DNA of 64,000 nt from Schaedlerella arabinosiphila (GCF_003885045.1 NZ_RHJS01000002.1:1240001-1304000); one strand, 5' to 3'; shown: positions 52,346-62,167, counted from the stretch's first letter. Translations and numbers: made by a program. Notes: a model not told the origin generated them from the sequence alone.

Positions 52346-53359
52346 GTGGCAGTTATAAAGGATGTTGCAAAGCTGGCCGGGGTTTCGGTGGGAACTGTTT
52401 CAAAATACCTGAATACTCCGGAGCTGTTAAGGGAGGACAAGAGGGCCGCAGTAGAGGACGCAATCCAAAAACTGAATTATAAACCCAACCTGTTTGCCAG
52501 GAATCTGAGGGTACAGGATTCAAAAACGATCGCAGTCATTGCACAGGAAATCCGGAATCCGTTTCACGCGGCATTGTTTAATACGATCCGGAAGGAAGCG
52601 ATGAAATATAATTATTCGGTGGTATTGTATTCTCTGAATGATATAAACGGAAATTTCGATACGTTGTTTGAGACACTGCCGATCCATTATTTCAGCGGGG
52701 TGATATCCTGTTATTTTCATGATATGGAGCAGTCCATTGATTTTGCCAAGAGACACAGCAAGGTGCCTATGGTGATCATGACCAATTCGGAACGATATTT
52801 TGACGAGTATGATTCCGAAAAAATTGTACATGCGGATTTTACACAGGGAATCCAGAAAGTATGCGAATACCTGATCAGCCTGGGAAACACCCGGATCGCG
52901 TATATAGGCTGCAGGACGAAAGACCAGCTCCGGGACCCGAAGCTCAAGGGATTTATGCTGACGATGGAAAAGCATCGTCTGGAACCCCACAGTATTGTGC
53001 GCCTGGAAAAGGAATATACGATGCAGACAGGCTATGAGTCGGCGGAACAGATCCTCAGGAGCGGACAACTCCCCGATGCGATTTTGAGCGATACGGATGT
53101 CATGTCCATCGGCGTATTGAACTGTCTGCGCAACCACGGGATTCAGGTGCCGGATGATATCATGCTGGCATCCTTTGATAATATTGAACAGGCGGAATAC
53201 TGTAATCCCAGGCTGACGACCTTAAACGTACCGATCGAGGCAATGAGCGTTAAGGCTGTGGAGCTGCTGGTGGCACAGATGGAAAACCGGGAATGCAAAA
53301 ATACGGGAAATGCATTTGAGCTGGAGCTGATCATCCGGGAGACTACGAAGAACAGATAA
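52346..53359 (+). CDS. LacI-family transcriptional regulator
   Basis: 337-aa regulator: HTH and hinge (VIKDVAKLAGVSVGTVSKYL, then NYKPNLFARNLR) and a type I periplasmic-binding-like ligand domain (TIAVIAQEIRNPFHAALFNT; ILSDTDVMSIGVLNCLRNHG). The GTG at 52346 gives the canonical opening AVIKDVAKLAG with AAAGGG 9 nt upstream; a GTG at 52322 is an alternative. It closes the sugar locus and probably represses it at the palindrome 46012-46025, released by the imported sugar or a product. Confidence 0.88.
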   Translation: MAVIKDVAKLAGVSVGTVSKYLNTPELLREDKRAAVEDAIQKLNYKPNLFARNLRVQDSKTIAVIAQEIRNPFHAALFNTIRKEAMKYNYSVVLYSLNDINGNFDTLFETLPIHYFSGVISCYFHDMEQSIDFAKRHSKVPMVIMTNSERYFDEYDSEKIVHADFTQGIQKVCEYLISLGNTRIAYIGCRTKDQLRDPKLKGFMLTMEKHRLEPHSIVRLEKEYTMQTGYESAEQILRSGQLPDAILSDTDVMSIGVLNCLRNHGIQVPDDIMLASFDNIEQAEYCNPRLTTLNVPIEAMSVKAVELLVAQMENRECKNTGNAFELELIIRETTKNR

Positions 53360-53397
53360 AATGACCACAATTCAAATCAGGGTGTTATAGATGGGCA

Positions 53398-53447
53398 GAC
53401 CACTTTTCAGGAACATATTTCCTTTCGTTCCCGAAAAGTGGTCATTT
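53398..53447 (+). terminator. Terminator after lacI-type gene
   Basis: GACCACTTTTC (53398-53408) pairs with GAAAAGTGGTC (53433-53443), followed by ATTTCATT. Confidence 0.65.
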
Positions 53448-53583
53448 CATTCCATAGGACTGAAAAATGGCGGATTTCTGCCGATATAACATGTGACTCC
53501 CTTTTCGGGATTTCAAAGCAGGATCTTGTACAAAATAGAATCTATTGGTTCCGGTTTATCCGGATTGGGATCTGAGGTGATGA

Positions 53584-54291
53584 ATGTTGGATATAGCAGT
53601 TGTGGAGGATGAAAAAGTGATCCGGGAATATCTGTGCAGGCTGATCCAGGGGCAGAAGCCAGAAAGCCGCATAGAGGCTTATGCTGCGGGGGCGGACCTG
53701 CTGGCATCCGGGAAGCGGTTCGACCTGGTGTTCCTGGATATACAGATGGAAGGGATGGACGGCATTGAAACGGCGAGAAAACTCCGGAAGAGCCAGGAGG
53801 AAACGGTGCTGATCTTTGTCACCGCAATGAAAGAATATGTGTTTGAAGCCTTAGATCTGTACGCCTTTCAGTACCTTTTGAAGCCTGTGGATGAAACAAA
53901 ATTTGCGGAGGTGCTGGAACGTGCGGTCAGAGAAGCGGCAAGAAAGCAGGAGAAGCGCGGATTATTCATAAAAACGAGAAATCTGACGCTGGATCAGGCG
54001 GACATATTGTATATCGAGAGCCGGGGCAAGAAGGTGGAGATCCATACGGCCGGGGAAAAAGAGAATATCGAGATCTACGGGACCATGGAAGGACTGGAAG
54101 GGCAGCTCGGGAAGGGCTTTTACCGCTGCCACCGGGCATATATCGTGAATATGGATTATATCACGGAATACGCCAGTGACAGCATCAGCCTCACCGGAGG
54201 CAACAAAGTGTATCTGGCAAAGAAAAAATACGGGGAGTTCGTAAAGGCGTATATGTGGCACCTGCAGAGCGGAGGTGTGTCCAGTGTCTGA
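53584..54291 (+). CDS. LytTR-family response regulator
   Basis: 235-aa regulator: receiver with VVEDEKVI, phospho-acceptor in VFLDIQMEGMDG and LLKPVDE; LytTR domain with ILYIESRGKKVEIHTAG and FYRCHRAYIVNMDYI. Its stop overlaps the kinase start by 8 nt. Third such pair in the window. No operator repeat like that at 10365 was seen directly upstream of this operon. Confidence 0.9.
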   Translation: MLDIAVVEDEKVIREYLCRLIQGQKPESRIEAYAAGADLLASGKRFDLVFLDIQMEGMDGIETARKLRKSQEETVLIFVTAMKEYVFEALDLYAFQYLLKPVDETKFAEVLERAVREAARKQEKRGLFIKTRNLTLDQADILYIESRGKKVEIHTAGEKENIEIYGTMEGLEGQLGKGFYRCHRAYIVNMDYITEYASDSISLTGGNKVYLAKKKYGEFVKAYMWHLQSGGVSSV

Positions 54292-55783
54292 AGCCATAAG
54301 CATTCTTTTTCCGGTACTGCTTTACACCTCCCAGGGATGCTGCCTGCAGTATTTTTACGGAAGCTTTCTAAAGGGCAGGATCAGGGACAAACGGTGGAAT
54401 GGACTGGCGGCTGCGGCTTCGTATGCGGTGCTGAAACTGGCATTGTCCCGGGTGGAAGAGCTGGAGAGCTGGGAGTACAGGGCAGCAGCCTGGAGACTGG
54501 CGGCGGCATTGTGTTTTTTGACGGTTATTGCCTTTTGCTTTTATAAAGCCTTTTGCCTGATCACGGCGTTTCTTGTGGTAACGTTTCAGGCAGTTTCGGA
54601 TATCAGCCGTTATATGGCGGTTATATGGATCGGAGAGCTTGGGGACGGGATGCTGGACTTCTGGAACTGGTGCGCGGGGAAAGGCATATTTGTTTCGAAA
54701 AGGTCTTTTGCCGCCGCGGTAAATGCCGGGCTGATCGGCGGATGGATTCTGCAATACCTGATGATGTCGCTGGCTTTGTATCTGCTTCTGAGAAAGATTG
54801 TGAGGGATTTCCGTGAAAAAGAATACGGTATCCGCAGGACAGAACTTTTATTTCTCCTTACTCCGTCTGCTGTGGGGCTGATGCTCTGTCTGCTGCTGCG
54901 CATCATCATAGTCGCAATGGAGGACGGCGCCCCCCAAATTTTGTATGACAGATATCCGATATTGGTGGCGGTCATCCCCGCCATCCTGCTTTTGTCACTG
55001 CTCTCTATTTTGTATGGGGTGAAGCTGTTTCAGGATATGATCTATCTGAACCGGGAGAGGAGCAGCAGGATCATCCTGGAAAAACAGGTGGCGGGCCTGC
55101 AGGAGCACATGGAAGAGATGGAGCGTGTCTATTCCGGCATCCGGAGTATGAAGCACGATATGAAAAATACCGTCTTAGTGATGGAGCGGCTTTTGGCAGA
55201 GGGCGGTGTAAAAGAGCATGCGGAACTGAAAGACTATATGGCGGAGTTGAACCGGACGTTCGAGAAGCTGGAGGTCCGTTTTCGGACAGGGAATGGGATT
55301 GTGGATACCCTGCTGAATATGAAATATTATGAAGCCCTGCGGGAAGTTCCGGATCTGAAACTGGAGGCGGACGGGCTGCTGTTCCCGCCGGGGCTTAAGA
55401 TCCAGAGCTATGATGTGGGCATTATCCTGGGAAATGCTTTGGACAACGCCATTGAGGCGTGCAGAAGGCTTAAAGCGGAAGAACCGGGGGCGGACGCTTT
55501 CATTCGGCTGGGTTCTTTGCGGAAAGGAAATCTTCTGATTTTAAAGATCGAGAACAGTTTCGACGGACGGCTGGTAAAGAAAGGGCAGGATGAGTTTCCG
55601 GAAACTGTCAAGGAGGACAGGGAGTCCCATGGGATCGGGCTTTCCAATATCAAAAGTACGGCAAGGAAATACCAGGGGACGATGGATTTTAAGGTGAACG
55701 GCAGGGTGTTTATCCTGTCTGTGATGATGAAAAATGAGAGGAGAGATGAGGATGGAGTTTGGAACCCGGCTGGATTTGAATAG
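54284..55783 (+). CDS. GHKL sensor histidine kinase
   Basis: 499-aa membrane kinase: about six to seven helices up to residue 255, DHp motif RSMKHDMKNTVLVMERLL, N-box IILGNALDNAIEA and G-box HGIGLSNIKSTARKY. GTG 54284 is the preferred start because GGAGG is 8 nt upstream; GTG 54275 lies inside the ribosome site. Pairs with the preceding LytTR regulator. The C-terminal gene at 55802 follows after 18 nt and is probably in the same operon. Confidence 0.88.
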   Translation: MSEAISILFPVLLYTSQGCCLQYFYGSFLKGRIRDKRWNGLAAAASYAVLKLALSRVEELESWEYRAAAWRLAAALCFLTVIAFCFYKAFCLITAFLVVTFQAVSDISRYMAVIWIGELGDGMLDFWNWCAGKGIFVSKRSFAAAVNAGLIGGWILQYLMMSLALYLLLRKIVRDFREKEYGIRRTELLFLLTPSAVGLMLCLLLRIIIVAMEDGAPQILYDRYPILVAVIPAILLLSLLSILYGVKLFQDMIYLNRERSSRIILEKQVAGLQEHMEEMERVYSGIRSMKHDMKNTVLVMERLLAEGGVKEHAELKDYMAELNRTFEKLEVRFRTGNGIVDTLLNMKYYEALREVPDLKLEADGLLFPPGLKIQSYDVGIILGNALDNAIEACRRLKAEEPGADAFIRLGSLRKGNLLILKIENSFDGRLVKKGQDEFPETVKEDRESHGIGLSNIKSTARKYQGTMDFKVNGRVFILSVMMKNERRDEDGVWNPAGFE

Positions 55784-55801
55784 ATACAGGAGGGATTGAA
55801 C

Positions 55802-56377
55802 ATGTATATAGGAAATTACTATCAGGGAATCATGCGGCTTTTTTCAGGAATGCATGGACGCGGAATCCATGCGAACATGCCGCTTTTCGGCGGGGCATCC
55901 AGAAGACCCAACGCCGGCGGCAGGAATACGCTGGAGGATTTGCTTACCGGACATTACAAAAATTCGTATGGTGTTGAAGGAATGTGCGTCACAAACAACC
56001 CAAACGCAAGAAAGATCATCCAGGTGTCGGATGAAATGAAGCAGCGTGTTTTTGACAACGTGAAAGATGCGTTTTACAAATATAACGGCATGTCCGGCGA
56101 CAATGAAGCCGAATGGGAAGAGATGGCGCAGGCAAAGAATGCCTATTATAAAACGTTAAAGAAAAGCGACCGTGCGGCTGCGGCATGGACTTTGGGACAG
56201 TTCGAAATAAGCGTTTCAAGAAAGGTGGCAGGAGCTGTAAAAGAGAAGGTACCCGGCTGGACATATGGAGATCAGATTCCTGCGGGTGTTTTGGATGAGG
56301 TTTTTGCAGACGAGAGCATCACGTCCATGGTATCCGGGAAATCTGGCACAGCGGGAGGACTGGATATTCGGGCATAA
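55802..56377 (+). CDS. Signal-less protein of unknown function behind LytTR/GHKL pair
   Basis: 191-aa basic protein starting MYIGNYYQGIMRLFSGMHGR, with no signal peptide, then a Gly/Arg/Asn-rich stretch (GGASRRPNAGGRNTLEDLL) and a helical C-terminal half (EMAQAKNAYYKTLKKSDRAA). No family recognised. The first residues (short, Asn/Tyr/Gly-rich) recall the openings of the other unknown proteins near membrane sensors in this window. AGGAGG is 7 nt before ATG 55802. Confidence 0.65.
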   Translation: MYIGNYYQGIMRLFSGMHGRGIHANMPLFGGASRRPNAGGRNTLEDLLTGHYKNSYGVEGMCVTNNPNARKIIQVSDEMKQRVFDNVKDAFYKYNGMSGDNEAEWEEMAQAKNAYYKTLKKSDRAAAAWTLGQFEISVSRKVAGAVKEKVPGWTYGDQIPAGVLDEVFADESITSMVSGKSGTAGGLDIRA

Positions 56378-56393
56378 AACGGCATGGAATCAT

Positions 56394-56535
56394 TTCAGAC
56401 TTGCAGGTGAAAATACCGTACAAAATCAAAGCTTCAGACATGCAGGTCGAAAATATCGTACAAAATCAAAATTTCAGACTCACAGGCCGAAAACTTTATG
56501 CAAAATCAAAGTTTTCGACTTGTAAGTCTGAAATA
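56394..56535 (+). repeat. Imperfect 39-41-nt tandem repeat, 3.5 units
   Basis: Units start at 56394, 56433, 56473 and 56514. Each has the frame TTCAGAC-x-CAGG-x-GAAAA-x-CAAAATCAAA; the fourth is partial. The array begins 17 nt after a stop codon and lies between convergent genes. No ORF uses it. Confidence 0.75.
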
Positions 56536-56551
56536 ACAGGTGGTTCTGGTA

Positions 56552-57307
56552 CTATTCATCGCGCGATTCTTCCGCACCGTCAAGAAAATCCCGGAGATAT
56601 ACCCCTACAGACCGGCTCATTTCCCTTGAAAAATCAGAATGATACTTCCGATTGCAAAATGCCTGTATCCAAGCATCATAATCCTTCTCCCCGGCGTGGA
56701 AGGAGAGCATATCAGAGAGCTCCTGGTCAGACATCGTATGGTAGGTATTTTCATGGACGAGATATGCTTCGTCGATTCGCTGCGGTTTTTTCCGGGACTT
56801 CTGCTGTTCGGTGGGATAGCCGAAGACCAGAAGGGCAGCAGGGAATACATACCTGGGAAGCTGCAGCAAGTCGCGCATCTGTTCGCAGTTTTCCATGACA
56901 TCGCCGATGTAGCAGGAGCCGATCCCAAGGCTTTCGGCCGCGGTGACCGCATTCTGCGCGGCGATCAGCGCGTCATCGACTGCCAGCAGAAGATCCCCGG
57001 CACCCGGCCTGCGGGGGCTGCATCCGGCAGCAGCGAAGGCGTCGTACCATTTTTTACAGTCCGCGCAGAAGGCCAGCACCAGGTTGGCTTTCGCTATAAA
57101 GGGCTGGTGGTCGCAGAGGTCGGCCAGACGGTCCTTCAATTCCTGGTCGGTCACATCCAGGATGGTGTAGAGCTGCTGGTTGCCCGCAGTGGGAGCCATG
57201 GCGGCGGCTGTGATGATGGCTGCTTTGTCCTCCTTGGGAATCTCCCGGTCTTCAAAAACCCTTACTGATTTTCGGTTTGCTAATTGTTTCAGTATTTCAT
57301 TTTTCAT
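56552..57307 (-). CDS. Nitroreductase-family flavoprotein
   Basis: 251-aa FMN-dependent oxidoreductase. The opening LANRKSVRVFEDREIP and AMAPTAGNQQLYTILDV are typical of the family, as are LGIGSCYIGDVMEN and VLFGYPTEQQ-like segments in the middle. Reduces nitro groups or quinones with NAD(P)H; real substrate unknown. ATG 57307 has AAGGAA 6 nt upstream. Its start overlaps the end of the HAD gene by 11 nt, so they are co-transcribed. Confidence 0.85.
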   Translation of the reverse strand: MKNEILKQLANRKSVRVFEDREIPKEDKAAIITAAAMAPTAGNQQLYTILDVTDQELKDRLADLCDHQPFIAKANLVLAFCADCKKWYDAFAAAGCSPRRPGAGDLLLAVDDALIAAQNAVTAAESLGIGSCYIGDVMENCEQMRDLLQLPRYVFPAALLVFGYPTEQQKSRKKPQRIDEAYLVHENTYHTMSDQELSDMLSFHAGEKDYDAWIQAFCNRKYHSDFSREMSRSVGVYLRDFLDGAEESRDE

Positions 57308-57968
57308 GAGCATTTCCTTTCTTTTCACTCAGCAGCTCGCACAATTCAGAAATCTTTTGAATCCGCTGCCTGGCATCGGGCACGTCGCCGAATCCGTATT
57401 CCGCAAGGATGAAGGGGATTTCCGCTTCCCTGCAGGCATCCGCGTCGCCCTGGGTATCCCCCACATAGACCACATGCTCCAGGTGGTTTCTCTCCATCAG
57501 CAGGCGGATGGTCCGGCCTTTGGAAACCAGCGTCTCCCCATGGCAGAGATGGTCCTTTACACAGTCCTCCAGTCCCGCGGCACGCAGGAACAGTTCAATA
57601 TACCCGCACTGGCAGTTGCTGACAATGTAGAGGCTGGTTCTCTCCGCCAATGTGCGGAACGTCTCCGCAACGCCCTCATAGAGTATGCCGGGATGCTCTT
57701 CCAGATATGCATTTTCGTAAGCATAGCAGGCTTCCATGACTTTCTCCTGCTGGGCCTTTGACAAGGTGGGAAATAACGCGCCGGAGATTTCCGCCATGGT
57801 CTTTCCAAAGAGGCTCCGCAGGCGGTCTGCGCTCACCCGGGTATCCAGATCCGTATGCTCCCGCACGGCCCGGGTCCAAACCTGGGCGGCCTGCTCCGTG
57901 GAATCCCACAGTGTTCCGTCCACGTCAAATATAATGCCGTCCAAATGTGCAGTATTCTGCTGATTCAT
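57297..57968 (-). CDS. HAD-superfamily hydrolase
   Basis: 223-aa phosphatase of HAD-IA type: DGIIFDVDGTLWDSTE (nucleophile), SLYIVSNCQCGYIE (motif II) and VVYVGDTQGDADAC (motif IV). Similar in layout to the gene at 50-670 but not a close copy. AAGGAG precedes ATG 57968. First gene of a two-gene unit with the nitroreductase, divergent from polA. Confidence 0.87.
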   Translation of the reverse strand: MNQQNTAHLDGIIFDVDGTLWDSTEQAAQVWTRAVREHTDLDTRVSADRLRSLFGKTMAEISGALFPTLSKAQQEKVMEACYAYENAYLEEHPGILYEGVAETFRTLAERTSLYIVSNCQCGYIELFLRAAGLEDCVKDHLCHGETLVSKGRTIRLLMERNHLEHVVYVGDTQGDADACREAEIPFILAEYGFGDVPDARQRIQKISELCELLSEKKGNAHEK

Positions 57969-58139
57969 AATATCCGATTCTCCTTTTCACTTTTTACACT
58001 TCCAGCCATTTCCTACTATAACATATCCGCGGACGGAATGGGAGGGAAAAAAACTCCTTTTAAAAAGATTTCTTTTAGTGTATACTATCTTGTATGATTT
58101 GGAAAAAGATGTGAAATTTATATAGAAGGAGAAGCTCCT

Positions 58140-60755
58140 ATGAACGAAAAAATTGTTTTGATTGACGGACACAGTATTCTGAACCGGGCATTTTACGGGG
58201 TGCCGGACCTGACCAACTCGGAAGGGCTGCACACCAACGCCATCTTCGGGTTTTTGAATATCCTGTTCAAGATCCTGGACGAGGAAAAACCGGAATATCT
58301 GACGGTCACCTTTGACGTCCACGCGCCAACCTTCCGGCATGAGATGTACGCGGACTACAAGGGGACGAGAAAGCCCATGGCGGAAGAACTGCGGCAGCAG
58401 GTTCCGGTGATCAAGGAAGTGCTGGAGGCTATGCAGATCGAGATTGTGGAGCAGGCCGGGCTGGAGGCGGACGACCTGCTGGGGACCATTTCCCGAACCT
58501 GCGAGGAAAAGGGGATGGAGGTGTCCATCATTTCCGGAGACCGGGATACGCTGCAGCTTGCCACGGAGCATGTGAAGATCCGGATTCCCAGGACAAAGCA
58601 GGGTAGAACTGAGGTGACGGATTACTATGCCGCGGATGTGAAGGAAGCTTACGGGGTGACTCCCACGGAATTTATTGACGTGAAGGCGCTCATGGGAGAC
58701 GCTTCGGATAATATCCCGGGGGTGCCGGGAGTGGGGGAAAAGACCGCCACCAAGATCATCCAGGAATACGGCTCCATTGAAAATGCCTATGCCCATGCGG
58801 CGGAGATCAAGCCCCCCAGGGCCAGCAAGAACCTGCAGGAGTACTGGGATCAGGCGTGTATGAGCAAGACGCTGGCCACCATCGATACCCGGGCAGAGAT
58901 CGGTTTTGATCTGGAGCAGGCCAGGTTCGGCAATCCTTACACAAAGGAAGCCCACGACTATTTCCAGCGGCTGCAGTTCAAAAATCTGCTCAGCCGGTTT
59001 GATGTGGAGGCCGATACCAATGCGGTGGAGGATCATTTTCAGGAAGTGACGGATACCGGCCTGCTGGAACGGATTTTTGAGGAGGCAAAGAAGTCGGCCG
59101 CGGTGGGGATTGCGGTTTCCGAGGACGGGGGAAATGTGCTGCCCCTGTTTGCCCATGCGTCGGGATACGGCAGGATCGCCGTCTGCTATGGGGAGGAGCA
59201 GATCTATTCCATACCATGTGATATGGACATGGATATGGGATACCTGTTCGGAAAGCTGTGCGAAGTGGCGGACGCAGTGGAGCGGTTCGTGATGTTTGAC
59301 CTGAAAAAATATCTGCCGGAGCTGCCCATCACCCGCAGGGAGCATTGCTTTGACGCCACGGTGGCGGCGTATTTGCTGAATCCTCTGAAAAATGATTACG
59401 GATACGAGGACGTGGCCAGGGAGCAGCTTCACCTGCTCATCAACGAAAAGGCAGACGCTTCCATGCGCGCCTGCTACGAAGCATATACGGCTTACAAGGC
59501 GGCGGAGCCTTTGACAGTGAAGCTAAAATCGGCGGGCATGTATGACCTGTTTACGGAGATTGAGATGCCCCTTTTGTTTACCCTCTATGAGATGGAGCAG
59601 GCAGGGGTGAAGATCGAAGGAGAGGCGCTGAAAGTATACGGAGACCAGTTGGGCGCAAGGATACTGGAACTGGAAAAGGAAATCTATGAGCTGGCGGGGG
59701 AGACTTTTAACATCAATTCGCCCAAGCAGCTCGGGGTGGTATTGTTTCAGCATATGGGGCTTACAGGCGGCAAAAAGACAAAGACCGGATTTTCCACGGC
59801 GGCGGATGTACTGGAAAAGCTGGCGCCGGATTACCCGGTGGTGGCGAAGATTCTGGAGTACCGCCAGCTTGCAAAGCTGAAGTCCACTTATGCGGACGGG
59901 CTGGCCAATTTTATCGGATCGGACGGAAGGATTCACGGAAAATTCCACCAGACCATCACGGCGACCGGGCGTCTTAGCAGCACGGACCCGAACCTCCAGA
60001 ACATTCCCATTCGGATGGAACTGGGACGGCTGATCCGGAAGGTCTTTGTGCCGAAGGAGGGCTGTGTGTTCGTGGATGCGGATTATTCCCAGATTGAGCT
60101 GCGGATTTTGGCCCACTGCTCCGGGGACGCCCAGCTCATCCAGGCATACCGGGAGGCCCAGGACATCCACAGGACCACGGCGTCCCAGGTATTCCACGTG
60201 CCCTTTGAGGAAGTGACGGACCTGCAGCGGCGCAATGCCAAGGCGGTAAACTTCGGGATTGTGTACGGGATCAGTTCCTTCGGGCTGAGCCAGGATCTGA
60301 GTATTACGAGAAAGGAAGCGGCCCAGTATATCGAGAATTACTTTGATACCTATCCGGGAGTCAAACAGTTTCTGGACGAGCAGGTGGCCCATGCCAAGAA
60401 AAACGGCTATGTGGTGACATTGTTTGGGCGGCGCAGGCCGGTGCCGGAGCTGAAATCCAGCAACTTCATGCAGCGCAGCTTCGGGGAACGGGTGGCTATG
60501 AACGCGCCCATTCAGGGGACTGCGGCGGACGTGATCAAGATCGCGATGATCGGGGTAGCCCGGGAATTGAAGGAAAAAGGCTTGAAGTCAAAATTGATTC
60601 TGCAGGTGCATGACGAACTGCTCATCGAGGCATATGAGGAAGAACTGGAGCAGGTAAAAGCAATCCTGCAGGAGCAGATGGAGCAGGCGGCAGATCTGCA
60701 GGTGCCGCTGATTGTGGATATGCATACCGGAAAGAACTGGTATGAGGCGAAGTAA
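58140..60755 (+). CDS. polA: DNA polymerase I
   Basis: 871-aa repair and replication polymerase. Residues 1-290 are the 5'-3' nuclease (LIDGHSILNRAFYG; GDRDTLQLAT; GVPGVGEKTATKIIQEYGS). The middle domain (~300-470) is exonuclease-like but lacks clear catalytic acidic motifs, as is usual in this clade. The polymerase domain has motif A DADYSQIELR, motif B RRNAKAVNFGIVYG and motif C QVHDELLIE. Acts in Okazaki-fragment maturation and excision repair. AGAAGGAG precedes ATG 58140. coaE follows 12 nt later, a common Firmicutes arrangement. Confidence 0.97.
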   Translation: MNEKIVLIDGHSILNRAFYGVPDLTNSEGLHTNAIFGFLNILFKILDEEKPEYLTVTFDVHAPTFRHEMYADYKGTRKPMAEELRQQVPVIKEVLEAMQIEIVEQAGLEADDLLGTISRTCEEKGMEVSIISGDRDTLQLATEHVKIRIPRTKQGRTEVTDYYAADVKEAYGVTPTEFIDVKALMGDASDNIPGVPGVGEKTATKIIQEYGSIENAYAHAAEIKPPRASKNLQEYWDQACMSKTLATIDTRAEIGFDLEQARFGNPYTKEAHDYFQRLQFKNLLSRFDVEADTNAVEDHFQEVTDTGLLERIFEEAKKSAAVGIAVSEDGGNVLPLFAHASGYGRIAVCYGEEQIYSIPCDMDMDMGYLFGKLCEVADAVERFVMFDLKKYLPELPITRREHCFDATVAAYLLNPLKNDYGYEDVAREQLHLLINEKADASMRACYEAYTAYKAAEPLTVKLKSAGMYDLFTEIEMPLLFTLYEMEQAGVKIEGEALKVYGDQLGARILELEKEIYELAGETFNINSPKQLGVVLFQHMGLTGGKKTKTGFSTAADVLEKLAPDYPVVAKILEYRQLAKLKSTYADGLANFIGSDGRIHGKFHQTITATGRLSSTDPNLQNIPIRMELGRLIRKVFVPKEGCVFVDADYSQIELRILAHCSGDAQLIQAYREAQDIHRTTASQVFHVPFEEVTDLQRRNAKAVNFGIVYGISSFGLSQDLSITRKEAAQYIENYFDTYPGVKQFLDEQVAHAKKNGYVVTLFGRRRPVPELKSSNFMQRSFGERVAMNAPIQGTAADVIKIAMIGVARELKEKGLKSKLILQVHDELLIEAYEEELEQVKAILQEQMEQAADLQVPLIVDMHTGKNWYEAK

Positions 60756-60767
60756 GGCAGGCGGAAA

Positions 60768-61352
60768 ATGATGAAAATACTGGGAATTACCGGAGGGGTC
60801 GGTTCCGGGAAAAGTGAAGTCCTCCAATTTCTGCAGGAAGCGTACGGGGCCGTGGTCTCCCCGCTGGATGACGCGGCAAGGCGTCTCCAGCAAAAGGGGC
60901 AGCCCTGCTATGAACGGATCGTGGAGGCATTCGGCCGGGACATCCTGGGGGCAGACGGAGAGCTGGACCGGGGAAAGCTGGCCGAAACCGTGTTTTCCAG
61001 CCCCCAAAAACTGGCCCTTCTAAATTCCATCGTCCACCCGGAAGTGCGGCGGTGGGTGGAGCAGGACATTTCCCAAAAAGAGAGGGACGGCGAGGAACTG
61101 TATGTGCTGGAGTCGGCGCTGTTTCCCGATGTGGATTACGGCGATCTCTGCGGGGAAATGTGGTATGTCTACGCGGAGGAATCGGTTCGCTGCCTGCGTC
61201 TGGCGCGCTCCCGGGGATATACAGAGGAGCGGACCCGGGGGATGATCCGGTCCCAGCCTTCTGAAGCGGCATTTCGAAAAATCTGCACGGCGGTCATTGA
61301 CAACAGCGGTGCATTTGAAAATACAAAGAAACAGATAGGAGAATTATTATGA
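60768..61352 (+). CDS. coaE: Dephospho-CoA kinase
   Basis: 194-aa P-loop kinase performing the last step of CoA synthesis. Walker A GGVGSGKSEVLQ near the N-terminus, then SPLDDAARRLQQKG and the CoaE-typical VVESALFPD-like LESALFPDVDYG segment. No membrane part. Overlaps the next gene by 4 nt (ATGA). Length is normal (190-210). Confidence 0.92.
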   Translation: MMKILGITGGVGSGKSEVLQFLQEAYGAVVSPLDDAARRLQQKGQPCYERIVEAFGRDILGADGELDRGKLAETVFSSPQKLALLNSIVHPEVRRWVEQDISQKERDGEELYVLESALFPDVDYGDLCGEMWYVYAEESVRCLRLARSRGYTEERTRGMIRSQPSEAAFRKICTAVIDNSGAFENTKKQIGELL

Positions 61353-62146
61353 GATTGTGCAGCATTGCCAGCGGGAGCAGCGGGAACTGCATTTACGTCG
61401 GCAGCGACCATACCCATCTTCTGGTGGATACGGGGATCAGCAAAAAGCGCATCGAAGCGGGTCTGAAGGAACTGGACATCAAAGGGGAGGAACTGACGGG
61501 AATCCTGGTGACCCACGAGCATTCGGACCATATCCAGGGCCTGGGCGTATTCAGCAGGAAATACGGGATTCCCATCTATGCGTCGCCGGGAACCATTGAG
61601 GGGATTAAAGGCTATTCCAGCCTGGGAAAGATGCCGGAGGGGCTGTTTCATCCCATCCGGATCGATGAGAAATTTTCCCTTGGGGATATCACCATCGACC
61701 CCTTTGCCATTTCCCATGACGCCAACGAGCCCACCGGCTACCGGATGGAGTGCGCAGGAAAAGCGGCGGCCGTGGCCACAGATCTGGGGATGTATACGGA
61801 TTACGTGGTGGGCAAGCTGAAAAATCTGGACGCGGTGCTCTTAGAGGCAAACCACGACATACATATGCTGGAGGTAGGGGCTTACCCTTATTATCTGAAG
61901 CAGCGGATTCTGGGGGAGAAAGGACATTTGTCAAATGAATTGTCAGGACGGCTTCTTTGTGATATACTACATGATAATTTGAAGCACATCGTCCTGGGGC
62001 ATCTGAGCAAGGAAAATAATTATGTGAAGCTGGCGTATGAAACCGTGAAGCTGGAAGTGACGCTGGGCGATAACGCTTATAAAGGGGAAGATCTGGATAT
62101 GACCGTCGCGAAACGGGACGAGGTATCGGAGATATACTCTTTTTGA
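61349..62146 (+). CDS. MBL-fold metallo-hydrolase (YycJ/WalJ-like)
   Basis: 265-aa metallo-beta-lactamase-fold hydrolase. SIASGSSGNCIYVGSDHTHL is the family start, VTHEHSDHIQGL the HxHxDH metal motif, and LEANHDIHMLEVG plus LGHLSKENN carry later ligands. YycJ-type proteins are exonuclease-like enzymes linked to DNA repair and cell-wall signalling in Firmicutes. Coupled to coaE by a 4-nt overlap. Confidence 0.9.
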   Translation: MRLCSIASGSSGNCIYVGSDHTHLLVDTGISKKRIEAGLKELDIKGEELTGILVTHEHSDHIQGLGVFSRKYGIPIYASPGTIEGIKGYSSLGKMPEGLFHPIRIDEKFSLGDITIDPFAISHDANEPTGYRMECAGKAAAVATDLGMYTDYVVGKLKNLDAVLLEANHDIHMLEVGAYPYYLKQRILGEKGHLSNELSGRLLCDILHDNLKHIVLGHLSKENNYVKLAYETVKLEVTLGDNAYKGEDLDMTVAKRDEVSEIYSF

Positions 62147-62167
62147 AAGGGCCGGATGGCCGGCAAA

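Noticed and set aside
57987..59432. 481-codon minus-strand ORF opposite polA
   Set aside because: It is the antisense shadow of the GC-rich polA gene, with low-complexity composition and no ribosome site.
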